From assembly GCA_003194525.1 (NCBI GenBank), contig NBIV01000392.1, positions 1 through 39,408 of the forward strand: a DNA stretch of 39,408 nt, given 5' to 3'. Numbering within the stretch: position 1 is the first letter of the stretch; every line of letters starts with the position of its first letter. Origin of the DNA: Gracilariopsis chorda (taxonomy: Eukaryota; Rhodophyta; Florideophyceae; Gracilariales; Gracilariaceae). The notes beneath the pieces are model-generated. The model was not told the DNA's origin, ran no database searches, and saw only the letters and a program-made list of their open reading frames with translations. Made by a program: the position numbers and the translations under genes. Shown here piece after piece: positions 20,899 through 31,286 of this stretch.

Positions 20899-21420
20899 AT
20901 GAAGGTGCCAAACAAGACCATTCTCGTCCTCGTGCTGTGCTCGATTCTTCTCCTCTCGTGGACCCCTGCAGTCATTGGCATTCAGATTAGAATTATATTT
21001 TGCAATTACAATCAAGGCTGTGGAACAGATGATGGATACTTGGTGAATTGTGGAGCTTACAATTCTACAAGTGGTGTGGCAATTATGAGAACAATTGAGG
21101 ATGGAGAATCCTACATCATTCTTCAGCGGATCAACTTGCCACAAGGCTCTCTGGAGTTCTCACTTGATCCCGACGATTCACCAGTTCAATCTGCAATCCC
21201 CACTACAGCACCATCACCAGCTGTTGTAGATCCCAACACTGTGCCTCTTCAAGTACTCCAACGACCCCGCTGTTTCAGAATTCCTCCAGGGCTTTTCCGA
21301 AAAGGTCGCTACTTTCCTTTTGCTGAAGGCATAATACCGCGAGCTAGACCTATGAGAACCAATCGGAAACTTAAACAATGTTTGAGAAAGGCTATAAGAA
21401 GATGCCATAAAAATAACTAA
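20899..21420 (+). CDS. Small secreted protein of unknown family
   Basis: 173 residues. A signal peptide (residues ~1-27: basic start, LVLVLCSILLLSW core, likely cut after IG) precedes a domain with paired Cys (FCNYNQGCG, NCGAY). A Pro/Ser/Thr linker (~residues 95-115, PTTAPSPAVV) and a Lys/Arg-rich end with two more Cys (QCLRKAIRRCHKN) follow. A good TATA box and an AATAAA overlapping the stop codon support a real, short transcript. The architecture (secreted, Cys-containing, strongly basic tail) resembles antimicrobial or cell-wall-binding small proteins in general shape only. I do not recognise a family. Confidence 0.65.
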   Translation: MKVPNKTILVLVLCSILLLSWTPAVIGIQIRIIFCNYNQGCGTDDGYLVNCGAYNSTSGVAIMRTIEDGESYIILQRINLPQGSLEFSLDPDDSPVQSAIPTTAPSPAVVDPNTVPLQVLQRPRCFRIPPGLFRKGRYFPFAEGIIPRARPMRTNRKLKQCLRKAIRRCHKNN

Positions 21421-21424
21421 TAAA
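21419..21424 (+). promoter_or_regulatory. AATAAA overlapping the stop codon of the secreted-protein gene
   Basis: AATAAA (21419-21424) shares two bases with the TAA stop (21418-21420), as in the LPMO-like gene. Confidence 0.5.
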
Positions 21425-22682
21425 ACTAGATCGTTGTGACGCCAAATTCTAGTTGCAATTTGGATAACAGTCGATTCAACTTCATTTGGCAGAGCCTCAG
21501 AATTATCGGCTGAAACTGCTTGTTTAAGGATACCCAAGAGATTTATCAGCGCAAAAAATTTCTCTGTATTCGAACTCTGCTACATTTATTGCAGGCCGAT
21601 TTTGTTTGCCTACTTAGTTGTTGGGCCGTGAGCACATTTCTGAGTCTGTTGCATTTAAGTTTATGTTCTATGTTGCTGTTAAACACTTCGCAAGCGTTCA
21701 AGGAGAAGCAAGGCGAGAATGCATCATCTAGTGTGTTTTTAGGGCAGTAAATGAAAACAACTGAGACATACCGGCGCTCGTGCTGGTTTTCTGAACAGCA
21801 TGTAACATCTTCTCATGCAAGAGGGCCATCCCATGCGCTTTTTGATCGAGAAATACATATTACAGCTTAAGTTATTTGTAACCGTTTTAGGTCCTTGGCG
21901 ATCCCCGTAGGAGGACCGTGTGGGTTGTTGGAGCGAGAACAGTATCATACGTATATCTGTTCCATATAGAGTGTCTGAAAGAGAATGGCTGAGAACATGG
22001 TATTCAGACCTAAGAGTCGTTGACGGACTGTTTTCACTGCGGATTCTGCCACGACCATCACCCGTGCACATATTCTCCATGTATCTGAGTCGTGAGATGT
22101 TTGTGAGAATGTGGGGAGCTCTTTTGGCTTCTGGTCATGTCAATCGTGAGGGTTGGGCAAAGTCCCACTATGGAAAGCGGGAAAATCGAGAATTGTCTTG
22201 TAAAGCAGTTCTTTTGAGTTTATGTCTTTTAGAAACTGACAAAAAAGGAAGAAAAAACTCTTAAAGAAAGGAAATACTTGTTATAAACAGTAAATAATGC
22301 ATAACAAGTTCTGCAAAGAGTTCAAATTGTTTACACAACGACTTTCTTCTCTCTACTTAACGTTTACGGAGAATATTGAAAAAATACATACTATTAAAGG
22401 TCTCTTTCAATCATCATTTGCGTAGTGTTTGCTATATCGTGAGAAAAGAAAGTGTAAAAAGACTGATCATGGCAAAATCGGGAGTCCAGGACCTTAAATT
22501 GCTTTACGCTCTCGTGGATGTTTTCGTGTCCAGCAAGAATTAAGTAATGCAGCCATTACTGCGCTTGTTCAATAACATTGCAAATACCTTTTTTGATCTT
22601 GATAAAAACATATCTGCAATAACTCTTTGTTAGATTGAAGTCTTGTTTTCATCAGCACAAAGAATTTAAAGATCACTATCCT
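21425..22682. other. AT-rich intergenic stretch before element A
   Basis: The ORF at 21920-22264 (+, 114 aa) has no motif and mixed composition, so I do not support it. No repeats or RNA genes seen. Confidence 0.45.
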
Positions 22683-22891
22683 TGTGATACAGTATTACGC
22701 GACATCCATTCATTTTTATTACGTAGCGACCGTTTGTTACGAATTCATATGTTTAAATCCAACTCAAACACAGAGCAACAACAAGCAACTCTATACAAGC
22801 TATGCTAGTTTGTGTGACAACGATAGAAGCGCGAGGCTTCATCGTTGCGAAGAGAGTAAATCGTAAAGTTTGATTGTCATTCTTCTCTTAC
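22683..22891 (+). repeat. 5' LTR of element A
   Basis: It begins TGTGATACAGTATTACGCG and ends near TCTCTTACT. It matches 27448-27657 throughout, including the blocks GACCGTTTGTTACGAA and AGCTATGCTAGTTTGTGTG. Confidence 0.85.
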
Positions 22892-22907
22892 TTTTGGTAG
22901 CACTCAC

Positions 22908-24057
22908 ATGATTTCAGGAAGGTTTTCAATCCATGAGCTCTGTTACGTGCAGCCGCAAAAACGTCGACAACACGACAACGAAGTTGAACCCGTCGACGCT
23001 GCACACTTTCGACAACAGTTTACTTCATTACAGTCGGCCGTGCAGCAGCAAGCCAACGTGACTGAAGTTATACAGACACGACTAAACTAAAGTCAAAATA
23101 GTGCGGGCAATCGATTCAAAGAAGGTGCAAATGCATTTACATCTCCTCCAATCCCTCTATTCAAGGGATGTGTGGCCCATCAAAATTCGGAGCGACTTAA
23201 AAACTTTTTCTACTCCATAGAGACATATGGAATACTATGCAACTATTGCAAAGAGCAGATGGTTGGTTTAGCCTACTGTCATTTGCAAGACAGTCCAGCG
23301 TGTTGCATATTTTGTCTACAACGGGAAAATCAGAAGCCCTATACAATTCATGAATTTAGGCAAGAAATGATTCGCAAGTTCGTTTCGACGAACAAGAAGG
23401 CAGCTGCTCGTGTTAAGCTAATAAATCTAAACCTTAAGGATTCAAGTGACATGAACGAGCACTTAGCAGCATTTGAAGACTTGGTGTCGTTATATAATAC
23501 TCTGAAAAACGACGCTTACATTTATTTCTTCAACAGTCTACCGAAAGCCTCCAAAAGAAAGTTCGCCGAACCTTATCCAGACTCGCAACCCCTGGACCGT
23601 ACTAGTCTTACGAGTATTCACGTAGCGTATGACTACGCCAGAACGCTGTAGCTCTCTATGAAGCTAGGCTGCGAGTTTCAGAAAAACAGTAACCCCGATA
23701 GGAAAGGGTACAATAGTAAGAGGAAGAGAAGAAACACGATCCACGAATACAACGGCACGAAGAATAACCAAAAGGACTATAAAACCGTCAACTGGGGTCT
23801 CTCTAAGAAAGGAGAGAATAACCATGACAGGAAGCATGATTGGTGTTTCAAATGTGGTCGGAAGGCCTGTAGTGACCCTGATCACCTTTTCGCAAGAACG
23901 AAAAAGCTCAGTCGAACTCGAATTCGAAAAACGAGTAACGCCGCTCAGCAGTGCGGTTTCCGGAAGCAGATGTGAAATGCATCGTCTCGCACCCATAAAA
24001 GTGGCAGAGGCAGAGACCTGGATGTATGACGCGGCCCTTAGCGGACATCCTGTTTGA
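22908..24057 (+). pseudogene. Element A gag and start of protease, degenerate
   Basis: A gag-like region (main open piece 23172-23651) has the typical helical capsid stretch (LINLNLKDSSDMNEHLAAFEDLV) after an N-terminal part with in-frame stops. A zinc-knuckle remnant follows at ~23845: CFKCGRKACSDPDH, with the CxxC kept but the His/Cys spacing lost. At 24018-24110 the reading WMYDAALSGHPV, a stop, then VVVDSFASHNF corresponds to the retroviral-type aspartic protease. Its active-site D-S-G-A is D-S-F-A here. Gag would package the RNA and the protease would mature the polyprotein; neither can work as read. Confidence 0.75.
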
Positions 24058-24250
24058 GTGGTCGTTGATTCTTTCGCTTCCCACAACTTCATGGCATTAA
24101 GTATCGCGAAGAGGTGGTCTACACGTTGAGAAAACGACAAAGGTCGAAGTTGAATTGGGCGACAAGTCAGTAAAATAAGTCAATGGAAAAATTACTGCAG
24201 TGTTGAAAGTCAAGGGATGCCTGTTTACTTAGAGCGTCTTTCTCATTGAT

Positions 24251-25831
24251 ATGGATGATGATATGGATGATATGGAAGACCTACTAGTTGCCATAATTGA
24301 ACGATCGTGGTTAGGGAGGCAGAATCCGAGTACCGATTGGGGTAATAACGAATGGTCACTGACCAAACCAGATGAGTCAATAGTGAAGATTCTTTCGAGG
24401 ACAAACAAGAACTCTTCCCAAACGAAAACCTTGAAACGAATTTCGTTCAAGAAAATGGCACGTGTATTGAAGAATGGTAATTGTGAGTTGTACATGGCTC
24501 GAATTACGGAACTCATGCCTTCGCACATGGAGACAGTGGGTACTACGAAAGACCTCAAGGATATACTCGCCGAGTATGAAGACATTGTTCGAGAAGAATT
24601 GCCAGAAGAACTACCCCCGAGACGTGGAATGGATTTCCAGATTAACCTCAAACCAGGGGAACCCCCCTCCCCTCTCCCAGCCCCAGTAAGACCAATTAGC
24701 CGATGGTCGCCAGCCAGCCAAGTTAAAAGAGCTAAAGCTGCAATTACAGAAGTACCTTAACAAAAGAATACTACGTCCGTCTTCGTCACCGTTTGGCGCT
24801 CCACTATTTTTCATTATAAAGAAAAACGACGATATACGTATGGTATGCAACTATAGGGCTCTAAATAAGATCACGATTCCAGATGCCATCCCGATACCAC
24901 TAATCGACGAAACAATCGACCAAGTAGCTGGTGCAAGCGTCTTTTTACAGCTGGGCCTCATATACAAGTATCACCAAATGAGATTGAAGGACCAAGACTG
25001 TCAAAAGACGGCAATAAGGACCCGACTCAGTTCTTTCGAGTGGATAGTCTTATGTTTCGGATTAACAAACGCTCCCATGGTGTTCTCCCGCCTTCTCCCC
25101 AGTCTGCTTCAAGACCTTCTTGGCGATTGTATGGTACTGTACCTTGAAGACATATTGATCTATAGTAAGAATGTGGAAGAACACAGGAAACACTTACGAA
25201 GAGTATTCAGTATCTTGTGCAAACACAAGCTATACCTACTGCACTGCAATTGTACTTTTGGATTTGAAGAAGTAAAATATTTGGGATACATGGTGTATTC
25301 ACAAGAAATAAGAACGCAAGGACGTTTGGTAAAAACCGTCAAAGATTGGCCCATACTACAAAACGTGAAGGAAGTGCAACGATTCTTAGGCCTGGCAATT
25401 TTTACTGGCGATTTATAAAGAATTACGCAGCTATTGTACTACCACTGACTAACACGGTTCCACGGAAGCAGTTTACGTGGAGTGAAAAGGAAGAAAATGC
25501 GTTCGAATAATTGAAGCACGAGCTTACGAATGCACCACTTTAAAGACATCCATGTTTCACGTTGACCTTCGTCCTCAGGAGAGATGCATCTCAGTTTGCG
25601 GTAGGAGCAACTCTTGAGCAAAATGGTCACCCAGTCCCATGTCTATCCCACAATTTTACTGACACTCAACAAAAATGGGATACCGGGCACCAAGAACTGT
25701 TAGCAGTGATGATCGCATTGATAAAATGGGCGGTTTATCTGCAAGACAGACTGTTTATTTTGAAGACAGATCATGCGCCACTTAAATACCTGCAGTTAAA
25801 GATCCAACTGACTGGAAGGCAGATGAGATAG
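24251..25831 (+). pseudogene. Element A reverse transcriptase and RNase H, catalytic residues changed
   Basis: The linker before RT (24251-24760) is followed by RT proper in the frame beginning 24840: VCNYRALNKIT, PIPLIDETIDQ, CFGLTNAP. The first catalytic block, normally L-D-L, reads L-G-L (24954-24956 is Gly). The YxDD box reads YLED (25140-25151). RNase H follows at 25562-25831 with RRDASQFAVGA, GHQELLAV and KTDHAPLKYL, keeping its main acidic residues. Stops or frame changes lie near 24760, 25418, 25508 and 25829. The RT is certainly inactive. Confidence 0.85.
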
Positions 25832-25840
25832 ATAGACGAG

Positions 25841-26740
25841 ATGCAGAGCTATAATTTCATCGTGAAGCATCTGCCGGACTCAGAAAACAGTGCAGCTGAT
25901 GCACTAAGTAGAAACGTCCCGAGTTCCATAATCCTGAATTCATTACGTGTGAAGGACAAAACTCTAGTACCGACGATACAGGAAGGCTACGCTAACGATG
26001 AATGGTCAAGAGATCTGATTGTATGGTTTTCAAATGGCGAAGCACAGCACTCTAAGAAAGTCCGTATGTATGCACGCTAGTACTCAATGGAGGATAACAT
26101 TCTTTACTGGACTGGGGCCGATACAATAAGGCTTTAAGTACCACAAGTCGAAGTTATACGAGACGAAGTCCTTGCCAAAGTACACACTTGTCCCCATTTT
26201 ATAGTGGATAAAACGTTTTACCAGTGTGCAAAGTCGTTCTACTGGAAAGGAATGTACAACGATATCGTAAGGTATTTTAAATCATGTCTCAACTGCCAGC
26301 ACAATAAGGAAGAAAGTGAAATATGGAAAAGGACTACTACAACCACACAGAATCCCAAAGAACTGTTGGGAGGTGTTGACAATGGATTTTCTTACAGAAT
26401 TCCTATCCTCTGACAAAGAAAATGACTCAGTGTTTCTCTTCGTACACAAGCTTTCAAAACGAGGCGTGTTTATCCCAACAAACAAGGGTATTACATCTGT
26501 TGACTTTGTTCATTTGTTGTTTGAATATGTATTCTCCAAACACGGAATGCCAGAAATCATATTATTGGATAAACCCGCTTTTACGTCGAAGTATTTTGAA
26601 GCAATTGCGTCCGTACTGAAAATGAAGAGAAATATGTCAAGCAAAGGACACCCAGAGACCGATGGTGAAAGTTAGAATACTATTCGGACATTGAGGCAGA
26701 TGCTACGTCATATCATTTATAATAAGCCAAAGTAATGGGA
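25841..26740 (+). pseudogene. Element A integrase, catalytic Glu replaced by a stop
   Basis: The tether (SADALSRN) is followed by the zinc-binding domain (VHTCPHF ... CLNCQHNK, ~26180-26310). The catalytic core comes next: TMDFLTEF holds the first Asp and ILLDKPAFTSKYF the second. The third acid lies in GHPETDGES, followed by TAG (26673-26675) where the family has the catalytic Glu (DGQTE). One G-to-T change makes GAG or GAA into this stop. Confidence 0.8.
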
Positions 26741-26885
26741 TTTGTTCCTTAGTGAACTGTAGTTTGGGTACAACGCCAAAATGCACAAGAGCTAGAAGCT
26801 AACTCCAGGCAAAGTCGATCTGGGATATCTTCCTCAGTCCCAATTTGCCAAACAAACCGGTACTTCTTCAAATTTTCAAGCAGCA

Positions 26886-27425
26886 GTGAACCTTCTAGAA
26901 CGACGAGAGAGGTTTAAATTACTAGCACGAGATAACCTTTCTGAGGCACAAGAACAGCAAATCTACTACGCCAATCACAAGAGAATACACGCATGCTTCA
27001 AAGTTGGGGACTTTGTGATGTTCAATTTTGCTGGTAAGGGACTATTATCTCACACGGATCTGTCAAATAACTGAAGAGCCAAGTTTGTCGGTCCTTTATC
27101 AGTTATTGAAGTCATGGGTACAGTGACTTACATAGTAGAGCTTCCTCCTGCGATGAAACGGGCGCACAATGTTTTTCACGTTACGAAGCTGAAGAGGTAC
27201 TTCAAGGCAGAAAACGACAACACTACTTTGTTGTTTGTAGTTGATGCGGAAGGCAATGTGGAAAAAGAAGACACGAAATTTTCGATAAGAAGAAGTGATG
27301 TCGAAACGTCTACTATTTGGTGCAAATCGAAAACGATACCAAAGAAGACGCTATTTGGATGGCCAAAAGTGAGTTAATGAACTGCAAGGATCTCATCCGC
27401 GCATATGAGAAATCAAACAGGACAT
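26886..27425 (+). pseudogene. Element A integrase C-terminus and chromodomain
   Basis: This part holds the integrase-tail signature (KVGDFVMFNF, GTVTYIVELP, HNVFHVTKLKRYF). After a frame change it holds a chromodomain-like stretch: VDAEGN, then NVYYLVQIENDTKEDA, then KSELMNCKDLIRAYEK. Chromodomains of this type bind methylated histone tails and steer insertion into silent chromatin. The aromatic cage is incomplete and the domain is frame-shifted. Confidence 0.7.
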
Positions 27426-27431
27426 TTGATT

Positions 27432-27443
27432 GGAAAGAGAAGG
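27432..27443 (+). promoter_or_regulatory. Polypurine tract of element A
   Basis: GGAAAGAGAAGG just before the 3' LTR is the expected primer for plus-strand DNA synthesis. Confidence 0.6.
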
Positions 27444-27447
27444 TGAA

Positions 27448-27657
27448 CGTAATATAGTATTACGCGACACCCATTCACTGTTAGTACATTGCGACCGTTT
27501 GTTACGAACCCATATATTTTAATCCTATTCAAACATAGAGCAACAACAATCACCTTTATATAAGCTATGCTAGTTTGTGTGACAGCGATAGAAGCGCGAG
27601 GTTTCATCGCTGTGGGGAGAGTAAAACGTGAAGTTTGATTGTCATTCCTCTCTTACA
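27448..27657 (+). repeat. 3' LTR of element A
   Basis: It begins CGTAATATAGTATTACGCG (first base changed from T) and ends TCTCTTACA. It carries more TA/CA variants at positions that are CG or CA in the 5' LTR. Confidence 0.85.
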
Positions 27658-27987
27658 ATGCGATCCAACCGGAAAGCTACCATTTATGCAAACTGTATTT
27701 TCAAGTTCGACAGCAATGCCGGTACTGTATTCTACACCCGAACTTATAAGTTTATGGGAAATTCATATACTCAAAAAGAGGGCATGTTCCGATATGAGAC
27801 AATGTGTGCCATCAATAAATACAAAGCAGCCAAAAAAAGAAATTCTTTTGCAAAACCCGACTTCCCCATTGAATCTACAATTTTATGATAAGAATTCAAA
27901 TAAAAATTAAATGAGAAGAAAGAAACCCACCAGTTTCAGATCCGCAAACAGCAACATAAATCGCTTGAACCATAATCAAAAGGTTTC
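27658..27987. other. Gap between element A and the 791-bp repeat
   Basis: Two overlapping + frames are open (27628-27910), but neither has a motif. This may be the pre-insertion host sequence. Confidence 0.4.
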
Positions 27988-28775
27988 TGTAGTGCAATAC
28001 CCGAAGCGGGAGTGCACCGGAAGACGTTTGGAATCCTCCCACGTTAGAGGTGAGCTCAGTTAGGTAGAGCCTCCAAGGAGTGGCACGACTATGTCGGGCT
28101 GTAAGGCCCAGGCCATCCGTCGCGATTTGTGCAGGGAGGTTGTAGCAAGAATCAGGTATCCGCAGGAGCGGTGTATGGGGGTGGTCGCCGTCTAGAGAGG
28201 TGAGGTTTCTACGTTAGTGGCACGCGCGTATATGAGCCGTGGGTAGCAGGAAAGCCACCCTGTAAAGGGTAAACTAAGGGAAAGCTGAGTGACGAGTGTC
28301 GTGACGAATAATAATGGTAATGCCGGTAAATAAACCTGATACCAGGCGAACACCAAGAAATTTGGAATAAAAATCCGAATAACCGGGTACTTTTGATAGG
28401 CAGGGGGGTTAGATGTCCCGTATGCGACGGTGCTTCCCTCCAAAGAGGGGTAAAGAACATGCGAAGGCCGTGAGCCCTAGGGCCAATTCCCAGGTTGGGG
28501 TCCCTTGTTCGGGGAGTTTTACTGGTGCGACGGCAACTCCCCGGTGCATTAAGTACTAACCATCGCAGAAATGGGTGAGAAAATAATAAATATAAATATC
28601 TAAATTACTCCACTTTGGTGGTTCATGCCCACTACTGTGGCCAACCATCAATTGATTCTTCCGTCTCCCACGTGTCCAATTCACTATTAGTGGTCGTATT
28701 TCATGCAATGACTACATTACCGAAACATTCGGGAAATCAACCAAGTACCTGGGATCCCTTCCTGAGGGCATTACA
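27988..28775. repeat. LTR-like repeat, left copy
   Basis: It starts TGTAGTGCAATACCCG and ends GGGCATTACA, and matches 35197-35984 along its whole length in the same orientation, with many substitutions. TGTA...TACA ends suggest an LTR. On its right edge, read on the - strand, the flank CTAAGGAGGGTGATGTGAAG could be the polypurine tract of a - strand element. This copy would then be the 3' LTR of element B. It is rich in short hairpins whose arms are often kept in the other copy. An AATAAATATAAATAT stretch near 28590 lies on the + strand. Confidence 0.7.
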
Positions 28776-28999
28776 CTTCACATCACCCTCCTTAGTCGGG
28801 AAAGCAACCACGGAAGTGGGCAGATCCCAGCGGAAAATGGGTGATAAAAGTCTAAAGCCCTCCGTGTCACCGTGTCAAGCCTCTGCCTCAGAGAAACAAC
28901 CTCCGGCAAAAGCAGCGAACCAGCCTTCCACAAAGGCACGCACCTCCTCTTCCTGCTCAACTCAATCAGATCACACCCTTTCGAAGGGGAATATGAACA

Positions 29000-30614
29000 A
29001 TAACAACAACAAGCCTCCAAGACCGACTCCACTCGGGAACTTCACAACCGGTTTCCGGTCGGTACCCTTGCCACAAAAGAGGCGAACTCCGGCACAGCCG
29101 GCCAACATTGGCGCAGCGTCCCAGCGTGGGTTCCAACTTCCACCGGCGGTGGCTCCTTCCGGACTGATCCCGGCGGCGACTTGGCCTTCTTATAACGCCC
29201 CTGTAAGGTTAGAAACGATGCATCGGATTCATGCCACTTGGCTCCGGCTTTCGCCGGGGTTCCATCCCATCACTGCCCTCAACAAGGATTTGGTTACGAC
29301 CTACGCGGTTGGTTCCGGTACTTTGCCCAGGGATCTACCTAGGCTCGTCACATCTTCTTGGTACTGGCGGATCCGAATCGCCATCCCGGTGCATCATATC
29401 CGAAGAAACTCGGGAGAATCCGCGACTGTGGCTCATGCAGCGCTGGTGCGGAATGCATATAAACGGCAGAGCCAGGCGCTTTTCCAATTCTCTGTGCCTA
29501 CCGGCTTTGGCTTGGACGTCAGCCTATGCCGCACGCGCGGTGAAATCGGTTAAGGCGAACGCATGGCTGGACTAGAAACCATCGCGTGGAGGAACTTCCC
29601 CGCTGCGCGGCAAGAAGCCCTATGTTGGGAACGACCGATACTTCGGCTGAATTCCGGTACATTTCCCGGCAGTCTCGGTCCAACTTCCTCCAAAACGTCA
29701 TCCATTATGAACGACGTTGGTGATACCAACTCGGGTAGTTTGTCCCTTATCAAAACGTGGAGATTGAGCGGATTGCTCCGCTTCACCGACAGCGTCGGTA
29801 TGTTGCACACCCTGAGTGGTGGAGGTTCCATGAGGCCTGCTGGAGTTGCTACGTTGCGCTTCCGCAGGCACTCACGTACCTTGGTTCCTTTTTGATTCAG
29901 GATCCCCGGTAGGGGCTTTGGTCGGTAATTGTAACCGAGTGGGCTGCCCGCACTGTGGCGTATATCCTCGCCTAGGTTTATGACCAGTATCGACTGTGGT
30001 TCATCCAACTGCGTTTGTGGGCCGCTATTTGCCATCTGGACCTCAGCTTCCCCCTTGAGGGTATTGCAAACAATGAGGAAGTACTCTAAGTACTTGGTTT
30101 GATCGACAGTATTGACTGAAGCGAGATCCCATTGGAACAGAGTGGTCAGCTTAACGGCGGTGGCGGCGGTACCGGTGGTCTAGGTCTTGGTAGAAACACC
30201 GCCCTTGCGGGGGACTTCATCTACTTCGATCTCTCAGAGTTCCGGGAGATTTCTTCCTAGGAGGTGAGGGAACTACGCGACGCACCGCAGCACGTGCTAG
30301 ACGACCACCCGATTGGGTACGTCGATTCGGATGACTACTACCGCGCGTGTAGCAGGGATGACCTGATGGTCGATAACGAACCCGAAAAGCCGGGGGAAAG
30401 GGAAGCAGATGTTGCCGACATGGTCGCAGACGAATCCACTGAGGGGCTGCCTCCGGTTCCCAGTCCTGCGACGGCGAGCGCCGGGCCTTCACTCCCCAGC
30501 AGGGGTACAGTCAATGAAAGCGATGTCATTGCCCGCTTCCTCCGCGGATCGGGTTTAGGCAATGCCGGGGTTTCAGGTGAGGTCACCGCGTTGGCGGGTG
30601 CCTTGGCTTACTGA
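29000..30614 (+). pseudogene. Decayed + strand ORF of unknown family (frame 3)
   Basis: Codons in phase with 30264 read as protein-like sequence over about 1.6 kb, with scattered stops. A Gly/Ser/Thr-rich start contains TSTGGGSFRTDPGGD. A central part follows: FRYISRQSRSNFLQNVIHYERRW, VEIERIAPLHRQRRYVAHPEWW, WAARTVAYILA, VYDQYRLWFIQLRLWAAICH. It closes with an acidic end that is intact from 30264 (VDSDDYYRACSRDDLMVDNE; last stop TAA-type at 30612). The long hydrophilic-helical centre with Trp and Arg could be a capsid-like (gag) protein, but no motif proves it. It runs opposite to the integrase tail that ends near 31287. A competing frame (28615-29553) is open over 312 codons but is low-complexity. 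Confidence 0.4.
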
Positions 30615-30782
30615 CTTGCGGGTGGTCACCCCCAGGATGATGGGGAGGGGTCGAACTTCTAATCCAGTATCCTGGTTTCTTTCCCTGGCTTAGCCAGTAA
30701 TGTAGCTTAGCATCAAACAGGAGCGCGAGGCTCCTGAGTATACTTTCCCTTTTAGAACGGTGTTTCTCTTTCATTCCCGTCC

Positions 30783-31262
30783 TTGACGGAGTCTATACAA
30801 AAAAGGGTGTACTCCTACTTTCCAATCTTCCCTGACTTCACTGCGGTTTTATCCCACTTGGGCGTCGCACAGCGTAGCTGGATTTGCGGTACCCACGCTG
30901 CGGTGATATTGGACCACCTTCGAACGAGGGAGGTGTTCGATGGGTTCCATGGTGTCCCAGCTTGGGTCATATCCGTACTAGCGGACTGGGTATCTTAGAA
31001 TGCCTTCCTGATTCCGGGTGTGCCCGACGATTCGGTCAATCACAAACTCTTATCTGTATACCTGCCTGCCTTGCCGTGTTATGGTGAACTCGCTTGTCAG
31101 TGGTTGCCCAATGAACGAGATATTTTCCCTCAGGGGTGCGTCATGATGCAACGTGCGATATTTGCTCGGAGGATGCGGCGCAGAGTGCGGAATAATATCC
31201 CTCAAGAGGGTGTCTTCGTGGAACGGTTGCCGCGTACCGCGGTAATTGGGTCGTATCGCTAG
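30783..31262 (+). pseudogene. Second + strand ORF, one stop, unknown family
   Basis: The same frame as the ORF above reads YSYFPIFPDFTAVLSHLGV, DHLRTREVFDGFHGVPAW, a TAG at 30996-30998, then LLSVYLPALPCYGELACQW and a basic end (RRMRRRVRNN). The total is about 160 residues. It ends at 31262, only 24 bp before the convergent - strand tail ORF (31287). No recognisable domain; it may be a second protein of the same unit as 29000-30614. Confidence 0.4.
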
Positions 31263-31286
31263 TTTGCGGGGGTTCTCCGTCCCATT

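Larger units (their letters stand above)
22683..27657 (+). mobile_element. Ty3/gypsy chromovirus, element A, complete but inactivated
   Basis: The element is bounded by two ~210-bp direct LTRs and carries, in order, gag, protease, RT, RNase H, integrase and chromodomain fragments on the + strand. That order (RT before IN) and the C-terminal chromodomain place it with chromoviruses. A polypurine tract GGAAAGAGAAGG (27432-27443) lies just before the 3' LTR. After the 5' LTR a TGG at ~22895 could begin the primer-binding site. The LTRs differ at about 30 of ~210 positions by eye, about two thirds of them transitions, so the insertion is old. I found no clean target-site duplication. Confidence 0.9.

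Noticed and set aside
21920..22264. 114-codon ORF
   Set aside because: No motif, no signal peptide, AT-rich flanks and no transcription signals.
27628..27910. Two overlapping ORFs after element A
   Set aside because: They start within the 3' LTR and have no recognisable domain; likely chance in AT-rich sequence.
28615..29553. 312-codon + ORF starting inside the left repeat
   Set aside because: Low-complexity Pro/Ser/Thr reading with no motif. A different + frame across the same DNA reads more like protein and continues for 1.6 kb with matching style.
29550..30035. 161-codon - strand ORF
   Set aside because: It lies opposite the + frame that carries the better protein-like reading. Composition is mixed and no motif is seen.
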